DNA of 64,000 nucleotides from Serratia marcescens. GTDB lineage: Bacteria > Pseudomonadota > Gammaproteobacteria > Enterobacterales > Enterobacteriaceae. Below, in pieces: positions 46,679-56,398 of the stretch. The translations under genes were made by a program, and so were the position numbers. How positions within the stretch are numbered: the first letter of the stretch is position 1; the number at the start of each line of letters is the position of its first letter. The notes beneath the pieces were generated by a model. It was given only the letters and a program-made list of their open reading frames with translations. It ran no database searches and had not been told where the DNA came from. Where the stretch lies: contig JADMXW010000006.1 in assembly GCA_015548865.1 (NCBI GenBank), positions 1 to 64,000 on the forward strand, written 5' to 3'.

Positions 46679-47584
46679 TTAACCTTTAATTCCGCTGCTG
46701 GTCACGCCCTGAACAAAGTAGCGCTGTGCCAAGAAGAAAATGATGATGGATGGCAGGATAGAGATGCTTGCCATTGCTAAGATTTCGTTCCAGGGTGCGC
46801 CTTCTGTTACGTCGATGGACATTTTCAGAGCCAACGCAATCGGGTATTTATCCACGCTGTAAACATAGATCAGCGGGCCGATAAAGTCGTTCATAGACCA
46901 CATGAACTGGAACAATGCGACGGAAATAATCGCCGGTTTCAGAATCGGCGTAACCACATACCACAACACCTGCCAGGAATTACAACCGTCAATCTGCGCC
47001 GCTTCTTCCATATCACGCGGTACACCACGCAGGAACTGAATCAACATGAAGACGAAGAATCCTTGGGTTGCAAATGCACAAGGCAAGTACAACGGCATGT
47101 AGCTGTTCAGCATGCCCATTTCACGGAACATGATGTACTGAGGAATCAACAGTACGGTGCTGGGCAGCAGCATGGTGGCGATCAGGGTCGCAAACCAGAA
47201 GTTTTTCCAAGGAATCTCGAAGCGAGCAAAGCCATATGCAACGATAACCGAAGAAATAATGGTCAGAATCACTTTCGGGATTACAAACTTGAACGTGTTC
47301 AGCATGTAATGACCAAAGTTGTATTCAGTACCGGTTTTCCAGCCGTTAACGAAACCGTCACTGGTTGCATGCTCAGGCCACAGTCCCAGTGTGGTAAAGA
47401 TTTCATGGTTCGGTTTGAACGATGCTGAGAACATCCACGCCAATGGGTAGAGCATCAACAGACCGACGAACAACAAAATCGTATAACGAATTGCTGCACT
47501 GATTTTCTCTTTACGCAATGTACGACGAACTTCTGCTTCTGCGAGGGCTTGCGCCGATGACAGATTGGAATGGATATCAGCCAT
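46679..47584 (-). CDS. togN: Oligogalacturonate ABC transporter permease TogN
   Basis: The 301-residue inner-membrane permease of the MalG type has six membrane segments and the cytoplasmic EAA loop (EEAAQIDGCNSWQVLWYVVTPILKP). The start MADIHSNLSS at 47584 overlaps the end of togM by 8 bp; the open frame extends further upstream without support. It pairs with TogM to form the channel. Confidence 0.95.
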   Translation of the reverse strand: MADIHSNLSSAQALAEAEVRRTLRKEKISAAIRYTILLFVGLLMLYPLAWMFSASFKPNHEIFTTLGLWPEHATSDGFVNGWKTGTEYNFGHYMLNTFKFVIPKVILTIISSVIVAYGFARFEIPWKNFWFATLIATMLLPSTVLLIPQYIMFREMGMLNSYMPLYLPCAFATQGFFVFMLIQFLRGVPRDMEEAAQIDGCNSWQVLWYVVTPILKPAIISVALFQFMWSMNDFIGPLIYVYSVDKYPIALALKMSIDVTEGAPWNEILAMASISILPSIIIFFLAQRYFVQGVTSSGIKG

Positions 47585-48467
47585 TTTTTCCTCCTTTATC
47601 GGCGGAGTAGAACACCCAGTATTTAGACGATTTGAACGATATTGATGCGAATACAGCGACGACCAAGAACAGAACCCATGCCAGTGCTGCACCGTAGCCC
47701 ATATCGAAATACTTGAATGCCGTATCGTAAATATAGAGCGAGAACAAATAGGTGTAGTGGGTCGGACCACCGCCGGTAATGACGTATGGTGCGGTAAATT
47801 CCTGGAAGGCCTGCGTTGTTTGCATGATGAAGTTGAAGAAAATAACCGGCGTAATCAACGGTACGGTAACTTTCAAGAACATCTGCCATTTGGACGCGCC
47901 ATCGATCATTGCGGCTTCGTACTGAGACTGCGGTACGTTCTGCAATGCGGCGAGGAAGATAACCATCGCGGAACCGAACTGCCATACACGCAACAGCGTT
48001 ACCGACATCAGCGCCAGCGAAGGCTCACCCAGCCAGTTGATAGCGTCGAAACCGAATACGGCCAAGAAGCTGTTCAACAGACCGTCGATGGCGAACAGAG
48101 CACGCCACAATACGGCAATGGCTACGCTACTACCGAGGATAGACGGTACATAGTAAGCAGTACGGAAGAAACCGATACCACGCAATTTGAAATTGAGCAC
48201 AAATGCAATCAGCAGTGCGAAAATCAATTTCAACGGAATGGTCAGGAATACATAGGCAAAGGTAACCCACAGGGATTTCCAGAAGAGATCATCTTCCAGA
48301 AACATCCGGTGATAGTTTTCCAAACCGGTAAACTCAGGTGGATTCATCAGATCATATTCAGTAAAACTGAGCACAAACGATGAAATAAAGGGGAAAGCGG
48401 TAAAAACTATCAACCCTATTATATAAGGGGAGATATAGGCTAGCCCCAGCCTTTTGTTTTCATTCAT
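47577..48467 (-). CDS. togM: Oligogalacturonate ABC transporter permease TogM
   Basis: This 296-residue MalF-type permease has six membrane segments and the EAA loop EAAMIDGASKWQMFLKVTVP followed by LITP. It starts MNENKRLGLAYISPYIIGLI. It follows pelW after 42 bp and overlaps togN, indicating one transcript. Confidence 0.95.
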   Translation of the reverse strand: MNENKRLGLAYISPYIIGLIVFTAFPFISSFVLSFTEYDLMNPPEFTGLENYHRMFLEDDLFWKSLWVTFAYVFLTIPLKLIFALLIAFVLNFKLRGIGFFRTAYYVPSILGSSVAIAVLWRALFAIDGLLNSFLAVFGFDAINWLGEPSLALMSVTLLRVWQFGSAMVIFLAALQNVPQSQYEAAMIDGASKWQMFLKVTVPLITPVIFFNFIMQTTQAFQEFTAPYVITGGGPTHYTYLFSLYIYDTAFKYFDMGYGAALAWVLFLVVAVFASISFKSSKYWVFYSADKGGKNG

Positions 48468-48509
48468 AATGCTTACCTACTTAGTAATTGAGAACCATTA
48501 AAATAAAAA

Positions 48510-50141
48510 TCAATGTGTTAATAACTCTGGATAAATTAATTCCACGTCATAAACAATTCTGTTTTCCCCATTGAAGCGAAAATCACCGTGGACGTATCCA
48601 CCTTGCGTTAAAAGTGCCGGTACCGCGTCACGCTTACCGTGACAGGCGGCAACAAACGTCAGTAATGCCAGAGTAAAAGTATCATCCAAGCGTAAATAAC
48701 GATGTTGTACCGACCGAACAAACAAACCATCATGAAAATGCTGTTTGAATAAGGCTTCCGCTACGCGCCATGCACGTTCTGCCCACATTGGGGACTGTGT
48801 CTTCTCTGCGAGCTCAGTGAGAGCGACTAACAGGAAAGGCGTTGCGCCTTTTTCCAAGCCATCTTGCTCGCCGCGTTTTGCCATTGTCTCAATCAGTGCA
48901 TACAGCTCATCATCATTGCTTAAGCTATAGGCGCGCACTAACGGCAGCAAATAATCGCCTTCAAGCGCAAAGGGCATTAATGTTGTTCCCTTTTTGCCGT
49001 AATAACCATCACGCGGAAAAACAAAACCTGTCATATCCTGTCCATTGTTCCACATCGGACGCAATGTATGACTGACGACGTCGTAGGCGTATTGGTAGTA
49101 ATTCTTTAATCCCGAAATAACCCACGCCATGATTTCGCTATCAGGTTGCTGGCGCAGAATATCCAGCATTGCCAGCGGGTTATCAATCAACAAGGGGCGC
49201 ATATCGCGGAACAGCACATTGGCTTCTTTCGCGATGGAACCAAATTCAGGGCCAAATTGGCGTTGCGCACGATCGCCAAACCAGGATTGCGTTTGGTTAT
49301 CATCAGCGGGCACCGGCTGGCGTTGCAGCGGTGAACTGAACTGATAAACCGGCATCCCTGTTTCGGGATTGCGCGCCAGTACATACTGGCGATATAAATG
49401 TTTGCCCCATGCAGCCGCTGATGTATCACCTGTGAAGCGTGCGTAAGCAAACGCTGCATAAATCAGATCGGTCCCTGCGTTGACAAAGGTTAATCCTTTG
49501 GTCAGCGGCAGTTCTGGCCACAGCGCTGGATTAACGACATCGTGGCGTGCATGTTCAAAGACGTTTGGATCACGTTTCTTGGCGTAATCACCGTGGCGGC
49601 CAAGATCCAATTGCTGCCAATCTTCTACATGGGCATTCCAGAATCCCTGAAGATAGTTCAACGTTTTTTCTGCATTGACACGGTGTAACAATGTGTAATA
49701 GGGCAGGTGATGTTTTAATTCATGCACCATGGCTTTAGATTCTGGTCCTTCGCTGCCAAGCGTATCAAGATTGATAAAACGGTGCCCACCCCAATAAAAC
49801 AAACCGCTATTTTCATCAACATAATGTTGGAAAAAATAGTCAGTATAAATTGTTGCCTGTTGTTCATAACGAGCGTCACCCGTTATGACGCTCATTGCAC
49901 TTAAGGTTCTTAACCAGTTCTGTTGGCTAGCAAAATTCGCAATGGGTGCGTCGTGACCATCGGGGAATTTCCACACCACAGGTTCCTGAGTAGCAATATC
50001 AAAGCCATCTGCCAGCAGAGGCGAAGGGTTTTTACGGCTTTGAGCAGCCTGCGATACGCGAGCGATATGACTATCTAACGCAGCTAACCATTCGTTTAGC
50101 GTCGTTCCAGAGCTGGTGCGTAAAGTCGTAAAAATACTCAT
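48510..50141 (-). CDS. pelW: Intracellular exo-pectate lyase PelW (PL2)
   Basis: The 543-residue enzyme lacks a signal peptide, as expected for cytoplasmic PelW, which shortens imported oligogalacturonates and releases unsaturated digalacturonate. Family 2 features are visible: FYWGGHRFINLDTLGSEGPE, HELKHHLPYYTLLH, RDPNVFEHARHDVVNPALWP, and the metal-site histidines near HGDYAKK. It leads the operon with togMNAB, so import and first cleavage are co-expressed. AAGG lies 6-7 nt before the ATG; promoter details are at 50181-50265. Confidence 0.95.
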   Translation of the reverse strand: MSIFTTLRTSSGTTLNEWLAALDSHIARVSQAAQSRKNPSPLLADGFDIATQEPVVWKFPDGHDAPIANFASQQNWLRTLSAMSVITGDARYEQQATIYTDYFFQHYVDENSGLFYWGGHRFINLDTLGSEGPESKAMVHELKHHLPYYTLLHRVNAEKTLNYLQGFWNAHVEDWQQLDLGRHGDYAKKRDPNVFEHARHDVVNPALWPELPLTKGLTFVNAGTDLIYAAFAYARFTGDTSAAAWGKHLYRQYVLARNPETGMPVYQFSSPLQRQPVPADDNQTQSWFGDRAQRQFGPEFGSIAKEANVLFRDMRPLLIDNPLAMLDILRQQPDSEIMAWVISGLKNYYQYAYDVVSHTLRPMWNNGQDMTGFVFPRDGYYGKKGTTLMPFALEGDYLLPLVRAYSLSNDDELYALIETMAKRGEQDGLEKGATPFLLVALTELAEKTQSPMWAERAWRVAEALFKQHFHDGLFVRSVQHRYLRLDDTFTLALLTFVAACHGKRDAVPALLTQGGYVHGDFRFNGENRIVYDVELIYPELLTH

Positions 50142-50180
50142 CGAGAACCTTCTTATCGAACTGCTGTGCAGTTCCTTATA

Positions 50181-50265
50181 AATAGAAACACTGTTTCGAT
50201 TGATTATATTGCGCTATTTGCTTCCTCGTCATGCACGCAATCTCGAAAGTGTGATCAAAGTCGGA
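50181..50265 (-). promoter_or_regulatory. pelW-togMNAB promoter with CRP and KdgR sites
   Basis: On the minus strand TATAAT (50203-50208) gives a start near 50196. A KdgR box, TAGAAACACTGTTTCGATT (plus 50183-50201), covers the start point. A CRP-like site, TGTGATCAAAGTCGGA (50250-50265), is centred about 61.5 bp upstream, the class I position. Positions read from sequence; regulation inferred from the known regulon. Confidence 0.75.
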
Positions 50266-50558
50266 ACGTTGTTTTAATTTTTTTTAAGATGGTGGTTTTT
50301 ATGAGAGATGTACCACCGTGCTTTAACTAACTAACTGAAATATAAATAGAAGAAAACACACTGTTGGAACCTTTCGCGTGGTCTGTTAAAAAAATGTGTG
50401 AGTTGGTCAGCTTGTTATGCGTCGGTATTGCTACCGTATTGCTTTCATTGGTGAAACCAGAGAAGTGTAGTAAAGAACCGGAATGCTGCTAGCGTAGTTT
50501 GCCTGTCCATATTGGTTCTTGGTACGCCACATTTGTGCTTGCTCACCCTCGAGAGGAC

Positions 50559-50634
50559 GAAAGCGTCGGGCGAAACAGATTACGTTGCGTGGCAGTAACA
50601 ACATGTTCTGTTCCGGTGCGCGCCCGACGCTTTC
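50559..50634. repeat. 14-bp perfect inverted repeat with inner pairing
   Basis: GAAAGCGTCGGGCG (50559-50572) and CGCCCGACGCTTTC (50621-50634) flank 48 bases that can pair further (AACAGA with TCTGTT). There is no T-run. It may be a structured RNA, a small mobile repeat or a DNA cruciform. Confidence 0.7.
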
Positions 50635-50638
50635 ATGT

Positions 50639-50699
50639 TTGGAGAAGCGTAAAGCAGATGGTATAGTAATTCAATAAAAGTGAAATATTGTTTTATTTA
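50639..50699 (+). promoter_or_regulatory. kdgF promoter and KdgR operator
   Basis: TTGGAG (50639-50644) and TATAGT (50662-50667) are spaced 17 bp. A KdgR box, GTGAAATATTGTTTTATTT, lies at 50680-50698 just downstream of the predicted start point. Confidence 0.75.
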
Positions 50700-50838
50700 T
50701 TTCTTGAAGGCCGTCATGCTTTTACACCTTTTCAGTTTCGTTCGTGATGAATGTTACTAGAATGGCCGGATCCGTATACTGTGCCAACCCGTATGATGTT
50801 AGGCGTTGGGCAATGATAATGACTAGGAAGGAGTGACC

Positions 50839-51171
50839 ATGAAACGCTACTTTATTGATGATGAAACCCCGTGGGAAGAGCTGGGCGGTGGTATTAAACG
50901 TAAAATCATGACCTGGACCGACAACCTGATGATGGTGTTGGTGCACTTTGATAAAGGTGCTATCGGTACGCCGCACAAGCACGATATCCACGATCAAATC
51001 GCCTACGTTGCTGCGGGCAGCTTTGAAGTGGTGATCGAAGGGGAAAAGCATATTCTGAAAACGGGCGATGCCTATCTTGCCGTTAAGAATGAAATGCACG
51101 GCGTGGTGTCATTGGAAGATGGCAGCATCTTGATTGATACCTTCAATCCGAAGCGCGCAGATTTCCTCTAA
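50839..51171 (+). CDS. kdgF: KdgF, unsaturated galacturonate-converting cupin
   Basis: The 110-residue cupin has the metal-binding HKHDIHDQ motif and the second conserved His (NEMHGV). KdgF speeds conversion of unsaturated monouronates to the linear keto form used by KduI. ATG 50839 is chosen since AAGGAG lies 6 nt upstream; a GTG two codons earlier overlaps that site. It is divergent from pelW and under a KdgR box. Confidence 0.93.
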   Translation: MKRYFIDDETPWEELGGGIKRKIMTWTDNLMMVLVHFDKGAIGTPHKHDIHDQIAYVAAGSFEVVIEGEKHILKTGDAYLAVKNEMHGVVSLEDGSILIDTFNPKRADFL

Positions 51172-51191
51172 GCTTGGTTTTATCTAAGCAT

Positions 51192-51227
51192 ACTAAACCG
51201 ACCAAGTGATTGGCCGGTTTAGTTTCC
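51192..51227. terminator. Terminator after kdgF
   Basis: Stem ACTAAACCG / CGGTTTAGT extended by CCAA/TTGG, followed by TTT. It lies between the convergent kdgF and hxpB and may serve both. Confidence 0.8.
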
Positions 51228-51230
51228 CAA

Positions 51231-51902
51231 TCAGTTTCCTGTCAAATCCTCAAGCGTTAATGCTTCCAGTGAATTTAGCTTTTTATCCGCCAATACCCAA
51301 CGTGGATCCCGGATGTGCTCAGCACTTGGCACCACGATAGAGCGCATACGAGCTGCTTTAGTCGCGATCATTCCATTGATGGAGTCTTCCAGCGTTACAC
51401 AGCGCAGGGGAGAAATATCTAACGCGTGTGCCGCGTTTAAATAGACTTGAGGGTGTGGCTTGCTGAACGGCAGTGATTCAGCTGAGGCCAGCGTATCGAA
51501 GTAATCTGTCAAACCAAAGGTTTGCAAAACATGTTGCAGCATAAACAACGGCGAAGCCGAAGCAAGTCCAATACGAAAGCCCTGCTCACGACATAGCTGT
51601 AATGCCTGCTCCACGCCAGGCAGCAACGGACGGCGCTCATCCACTAGCTCAATTGCACGATTAATAATACGTTTGACTACCTCATCGCGACTGGGCGTTT
51701 TCCAGGGAGCGTACTGGTACCATAGATCAACCACCAAATCGATACGCAGTCCCAACAAGTCTGGCATAGTGTCGCGTACAGAGGTATCCACTCCTAAGGC
51801 TGCAATCACTTCTACCTCGGCTTGTTCCCACAATGGTTCGGAATCAATCAATAAACCGTCCATGTCAAACAAGGCGGCGCGAGGCGCTTTGGCTACAATC
51901 AT
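51231..51902 (-). CDS. hxpB: HAD-family sugar phosphatase (YniC/HxpB)
   Basis: The phosphatase is about 223 residues, with HAD motif I FDMDGLLIDSEPLW, motif II LASASP, motif III Lys in FSKPHP and motif IV LEDSING. Sequence matches E. coli YniC (HxpB), which hydrolyses hexitol and deoxyglucose phosphates. ATG 51902 is chosen, with AGGAGA 7 nt upstream. It is divergent from yniB, as in E. coli. Confidence 0.9.
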   Translation of the reverse strand: MIVAKAPRAALFDMDGLLIDSEPLWEQAEVEVIAALGVDTSVRDTMPDLLGLRIDLVVDLWYQYAPWKTPSRDEVVKRIINRAIELVDERRPLLPGVEQALQLCREQGFRIGLASASPLFMLQHVLQTFGLTDYFDTLASAESLPFSKPHPQVYLNAAHALDISPLRCVTLEDSINGMIATKAARMRSIVVPSAEHIRDPRWVLADKKLNSLEALTLEDLTGN

Positions 51903-52168
51903 GCAACGTCTCCTGTCGGGAAAAAAGGTCATTGGCTGGCGTTGGCCGTTTCCGTCCGTTTATATCAGCCCTGCCATTGCAGGCTACCACAGTTTTCAGT
52001 GCCAAGGGGCATCGTGTATTCATGACTACACTGCCTATCGACGCTTATTATGGTTATAATGCAACAGGATATGCCAGCGACCTCTGTTTCGACGTTGCCA
52101 GTCCGATCCTCTGGAACTGAATGTTCCGGGGAGCGTTATTTTTATCGCGTCATTTATAAGGGGAACTC

Positions 52169-52717
52169 ATGACGTATCAACAGGCGGGTCTTATTGCAAT
52201 TGTAAAACGCATTGCAGGATGGATCCTTTTTATCCCGGCTCTGCTCTCAACCTGCATTTCGCTGGCGAACTATTTATACCAATACACGCAAAAAAAGCAG
52301 GGTATTGATGCGGTACTTTTGGATTTCATGCACCTGATGATCGACATGACGCGCTTTAACACGCCATTTCTTAACCTGTTTTGGTATAACTCGCCGATGC
52401 CGGATTTCTCTCGGCCATTCGCCGCCGCCAGCATCATGTTTTGGATTATCTATCTGCTAATTTTTGTGGGGCTGGCACTGCAAGTGAGTGGTGCACGCAT
52501 GACGCGTCAGGTTCGAGCGGTACGTGAAGGTATTGAAGATCAGGTGATTCTTGAGAAAATGAAAGGGAGTGAAGGGCGTTCGCGTGAAGAACTGGCGTCG
52601 CGTGTTGAAGTGCCACATCACACGATCTTTTTGCAATACTTCCCCCTCTATATCATGCCCGTTATCACGGCAGTCGCAGGTTACGTTGTTTTGCGGCTAA
52701 TCGGTGTTCCATTATGA
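52169..52717 (+). CDS. yniB: YniB family membrane protein
   Basis: This 182-residue inner-membrane protein has about four hydrophobic segments (about 15-37, 90-112, 150-178 and a shorter central one) and a charged cytoplasmic region (RQVRAVREGIEDQVILEKMK). It matches E. coli YniB, function unknown. AAGGGGA lies before the ATG. The yniA-yniB-yniC neighbourhood is preserved. Confidence 0.88.
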   Translation: MTYQQAGLIAIVKRIAGWILFIPALLSTCISLANYLYQYTQKKQGIDAVLLDFMHLMIDMTRFNTPFLNLFWYNSPMPDFSRPFAAASIMFWIIYLLIFVGLALQVSGARMTRQVRAVREGIEDQVILEKMKGSEGRSREELASRVEVPHHTIFLQYFPLYIMPVITAVAGYVVLRLIGVPL

Positions 52718-52719
52718 AA

Positions 52720-52748
52720 ATACCCCTTCAGGCACATGCCTGAAGGGG
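52720..52748 (-). terminator. Hairpin between yniB and yniA
   Basis: Perfect 11-base stem CCCCTTCAGGC / GCCTGAAGGGG with loop ACAT. On the minus strand it is followed by TATTTT, fitting yniA termination. Confidence 0.85.
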
Positions 52749-52755
52749 GGCATCG

Positions 52756-53616
52756 TCAGTTGGACAGTTGTTGCTCAATGGCCTGTTGTGCGGCGATAAC
52801 ATGTTGTCCACCAAACAGATTAGCGCGGTTAAGCAAATAATAGATTTGATATAATGGTTGGCGCTCAATAAACCCTTTATCCAGTGGCCAGACATTTTGG
52901 TAACCGTCATAGATTTGCGGCGGCAGTGATGGTGTGAGGGGTAACATTGCCAAATCGCACTCTCTATCCCCCCAATAGCAAGCAGGGTCGAACAGAAAAC
53001 TGCCATCATGATAACTTGCACAGTTATCAGGCCAGAGATCGCCATGCAGCAGTGAGGGTTGAGGTTGATGCCCGGCCAAGCGTGATTCTGTCCGCGCGAT
53101 CAGCGTATCAATATCACCGAAGTACATCCCTTTTTCGGCAGCCAACTGTAACTGCCAACCGATGCGTTGTTCGGCAAAGAAGGTAGCCCACCGGCGCTGC
53201 CAACAGTTGGGCTGCGGCGTGGTGGAGAGATCGTTATCAAAATCCAAGCCAAACTGAGGCTGATCGCTCCATTGATGCAGATGGGCCAGTTGCTCACCGA
53301 GGCACCAGGCACTATGGGCATCCAGCGGTTTAGGTGTAAGGTATTCCATCAGAAGAAAGCTGTGATCGCGCGAACTGCCTACGCCATACACAGCAGGGAC
53401 ACGCACTGTGTGACTGCGTGCAAGCAGCGCAAGTTGATCCGCTTCAGCAGTGAATTTGGGCAACATCTCTCGGATATCGCTCTTTACGAAAACATCATAC
53501 TCCCCGTATTTCACCTGCCAGACAGTGTGCATCTCGCCGGCTTCACACGTCTGGTACTCGAAGATATCAGCGGTTCCAAGATGTTCATCCAATAGCTTGC
53601 CGATTGCTTGCCACAT
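52756..53616 (-). CDS. yniA: Fructosamine kinase family protein YniA
   Basis: The 286-residue protein has the aminoglycoside/fructosamine kinase fold: VFVKSD (ATP-binding Lys), LLMEYL hinge, SLLHGDLWPDNC (catalytic Asp) and LFDPACYWGDRECDLAML (metal-binding Asp). Family members phosphorylate sugar-amine adducts for deglycation. The E. coli homologue is YniA. Confidence 0.9.
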   Translation of the reverse strand: MWQAIGKLLDEHLGTADIFEYQTCEAGEMHTVWQVKYGEYDVFVKSDIREMLPKFTAEADQLALLARSHTVRVPAVYGVGSSRDHSFLLMEYLTPKPLDAHSAWCLGEQLAHLHQWSDQPQFGLDFDNDLSTTPQPNCWQRRWATFFAEQRIGWQLQLAAEKGMYFGDIDTLIARTESRLAGHQPQPSLLHGDLWPDNCASYHDGSFLFDPACYWGDRECDLAMLPLTPSLPPQIYDGYQNVWPLDKGFIERQPLYQIYYLLNRANLFGGQHVIAAQQAIEQQLSN

Positions 53617-53796
53617 AGCGCCACCCCCGTTGATGATGTTACGTAGAGATTGTTACCTTAGCGTATTCCTTATCAGTAAACCTGAAGCTGTCGCACAGCA
53701 TGGACAATCGCCCATGCTGCCTGAATTCAAGAGCAGTATAACCCGAATCGTCAGCAGCGGGCTGAATAATTCCCCTGACTGACGCGCATGCAACTG

Positions 53797-54651
53797 CTAA
53801 GACAACGCGGTTTGCGTTGTACGCTGGCGCCGGGTGCGAATCTGGTGAAGGGTTAAAGCCAAAGCGAAGAACAGCGCTTGCACCAACACGATACATGGCC
53901 CCGTTGCGCCATCCAGATAAAAACTTATCAGCGTACCGGCAACGCAGGAAAACACCGATACACAGGTGGCAACAATCAACATACCATCAAACGTTTTACA
54001 CACCATAAACGCGACGATACCAGGGGCGATAAGCATGGCGATGACCAAAATGACCCCAACGGCTTGTAACGAAGCGACAATAGTCATCGCCAACAAGCAA
54101 AGTAAGCCGTAATGAAGTAATTTGACGGGCAGGCCAATTACACGAGCATGGTGTGGATCGAAACAATAAAGCATCAGGTCACGGCGTTTAAACATGACAA
54201 TAACCAGAGTGATACCTGCAATCAGCAGGATTTGCGTCAACTCCTGTGCCGTAATCCCTAATACGTTGCCGAAAAGAATATGTGACAGATGTTGGTCAGT
54301 GTCTACACGGGCAAACATGACCAGTCCGAGGGCGAACATGCCAGAGAAAACGATGCCCATCACGGTATCTTCTTTGACACGACTATGTTCTTTTAGGTAA
54401 CCGGTGGCGAGCGCACACAGCACGCCGGAAGCAAATGCACCCACAGCGAAAGGAATGCCGAGCAAAAAAGCCACAACAATGCCGGGCAGTACAGCATGGG
54501 AGATCGCATCGCCCATTAATGACCACCCTTTGAGCACCAAGTAACAAGAGAGCACAGCACATACAATGCCGGTGACAACTGCGGCAAGTAAAGCGCGTTG
54601 CATGAACGGATAGGCCAACGGTTCAATGACCCAATCAAACAGCATTGTCAT
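53797..54651 (-). CDS. sitD: Manganese/iron ABC transporter permease SitD
   Basis: A 284-residue ABC-3 permease with about eight hydrophobic segments, including LKGWSLMGDAISHAVLPGIV and FDPHHARVIGLPVKLLHYGL. It overlaps sitC by 4 bp and is last in sitABCD. It imports Mn(II) and Fe(II) across the inner membrane together with SitC. Confidence 0.95.
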   Translation of the reverse strand: MTMLFDWVIEPLAYPFMQRALLAAVVTGIVCAVLSCYLVLKGWSLMGDAISHAVLPGIVVAFLLGIPFAVGAFASGVLCALATGYLKEHSRVKEDTVMGIVFSGMFALGLVMFARVDTDQHLSHILFGNVLGITAQELTQILLIAGITLVIVMFKRRDLMLYCFDPHHARVIGLPVKLLHYGLLCLLAMTIVASLQAVGVILVIAMLIAPGIVAFMVCKTFDGMLIVATCVSVFSCVAGTLISFYLDGATGPCIVLVQALFFALALTLHQIRTRRQRTTQTALS

Positions 54652-55511
54652 TGTATGTCTCCCTCTGCCGCGCGGTGGCGTGCACGCCGCGTTGCCAGCA
54701 AACCATGTTTAGGGGCGAACAGAAACGCAAGAAGGAAAATCAGCGTTTGCAAGGTGACAATTACACCGCCTGTCGCGCCATCAAGATAAAAACTGAGATA
54801 GGCGCCTAATGCGCTGCTGATAGCCCCCAGCGCGATCGCAATCACAATCAATCGGCCAAAGCGGTCAGTCAACAAATAAGCGGTGGCGCCCGGCGTGATC
54901 ACCATGGCGATGACCAGAATTGCCCCTACCGTTTGCAATGCAGCGACGGTACAGGCGCTGAGCAGGGTAAAAAACAGAATTTTCAGTTTCAGTGGCGATA
55001 ACCCGATAGATCGGGCATGGCTTTCATCGAAAAATACCGCCAGCAGATCTTTCCACAACACACACATGATGATGAATGTGATGCCAATAATAATTTCAAC
55101 CTGGAGCACATCTTCATCGGCAATACCCAGAATATTGCCAAAAATAATCGACTGAACGTTAACCGAAGTTGGGTTAAGTGAGATGATTAGCAAGCCAGCA
55201 GCAAAAAAAGTGGAAAAGATAAAGCCAATAATGGCGTCTTCACGCAGACGAGTGATATGGCGAATAAGCGTCATTGCTAACGCGGCCAGCATTCCGGTAA
55301 AAAAAGCACCTGCCGCGTAGGGTAGCCCCAGCGCGTAAGCGCCAGCGACGCCGGGCACGACGGAGTGAGAGAGCGCATCCCCCATTAGCGACCAACCCTT
55401 TAGCATCAGATAGGCGGATAGAAAGGCACACACTCCGCCTACGATAGCACTCACCCAAATCGCTTTTACCATGTAATTGTAGTGGAACGGTTGTAACAAA
55501 AGCTCGAACAT
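54648..55511 (-). CDS. sitC: Manganese/iron ABC transporter permease SitC
   Basis: The 287-residue ABC-3 permease is paralogous to SitD (shared LKGWSLMGDALSHSVVPGVA and FDESHARSIGLSPLKLK). It starts 5 bp after sitB and overlaps sitD. Confidence 0.95.
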   Translation of the reverse strand: MFELLLQPFHYNYMVKAIWVSAIVGGVCAFLSAYLMLKGWSLMGDALSHSVVPGVAGAYALGLPYAAGAFFTGMLAALAMTLIRHITRLREDAIIGFIFSTFFAAGLLIISLNPTSVNVQSIIFGNILGIADEDVLQVEIIIGITFIIMCVLWKDLLAVFFDESHARSIGLSPLKLKILFFTLLSACTVAALQTVGAILVIAMVITPGATAYLLTDRFGRLIVIAIALGAISSALGAYLSFYLDGATGGVIVTLQTLIFLLAFLFAPKHGLLATRRARHRAAEGDIQ

Positions 55512-55516
55512 CTACG

Positions 55517-56398
55517 TTAGTTATCCTCTGGCCGTGAGCGGAATGCGGGGGTGTCGCTGGGCGTTGCGCCATAAAAGACGGCTGGGCGCTCATCATCGGT
55601 CAATACTGTGACGGTACGAACATCGTCGTCGTCATGTAGATGCTCACCACCGAGATTAATGTGACGCAGAACGCCACCAAAGGTTTTCTCCAGATTACTC
55701 TGTGTGAAGGTGGTCGCGGTTGGGCCAGCAGCCAATACGGTACGGTTAACCAGAATAACGTTGTCGCAAAATTCGGGTACGCTGCCGAGATTATGGGTGG
55801 CAACCAAAATCAGATGTCCTTCATCGCGCAAGGTACGTAGCAGATCGATAATGGCGTTTTCGGTTTTCACGTCTACACCAGTGAAAGGCTCATCCAATAA
55901 CAGTACGCATCCTTGCTGTGCTAAAGCACGCGCGAGAAAAACGCGTTTTTTTTGCCCGCCCGAGAGTTCACCAATTTGCCGCTGGCTTAGCGCGCTCATC
56001 CCGACACGCGCCATGGCGTCGTTCACTACGTCCCGATCTTGTTGGCGTGGAATGCGCAAAAAATTCATTTTGCCGTAACGTCCCATCATTACCACATCGG
56101 AAACCAGCACGGGAAAATTCCAGTCCACGTCTTCAGTTTGTGGCACATAGGCGATGAGATTTTTTTTCAACGCATCGCCTATGGCTTCACCGTTAAGACG
56201 TACCTGACCTGAGGAGGGTTTCACCAGCCCCATGATACTTTTGAATAATGTGGATTTACCGCTGCCATTGACGCCGACCAGAGCGCAGATAGTGCCGCCG
56301 CCCAGTGAAAAGGTTGCATTACGAATTGCCTGATGTCCGTTGCTATAAGTCACGGAGACGTCATCGACGGTAAGCGCTAATGCAGGTGTACTGCTCAT
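55517..56398 (-). CDS. sitB: Manganese/iron ABC transporter ATPase SitB
   Basis: This 293-residue ATPase has Walker [10 protein letters not shown], signature [15 protein letters not shown], Walker [13 protein letters not shown] and switch VATHN. It energises SitCD. It overlaps sitA by 4 bp. Confidence 0.95.
   Translation of the reverse strand: MSSTPALALTVDDVSVTYSNGHQAIRNATFSLGGGTICALVGVNGSGKSTLFKSIMGLVKPSSGQVRLNGEAIGDALKKNLIAYVPQTEDVDWNFPVLVSDVVMMGRYGKMNFLRIPRQQDRDVVNDAMARVGMSALSQRQIGELSGGQKKRVFLARALAQQGCVLLLDEPFTGVDVKTENAIIDLLRTLRDEGHLILVATHNLGSVPEFCDNVILVNRTVLAAGPTATTFTQSNLEKTFGGVLRHINLGGEHLHDDDDVRTVTVLTDDERPAVFYGATPSDTPAFRSRPEDN

Larger units (their letters stand above)
50142..50838. other. 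Divergent control region between pelW and kdgF
   Basis: This 700-bp region holds the pelW promoter with CRP and KdgR sites (50181-50265), a long inverted repeat (50559-50634) and the kdgF promoter with a KdgR box (50639-50699). No gene is supported between. Confidence 0.7.

Noticed and set aside
45553-46689. 378-codon plus-strand ORF
   Set aside because: Antisense to togA, a long shadow without ribosome-binding site.
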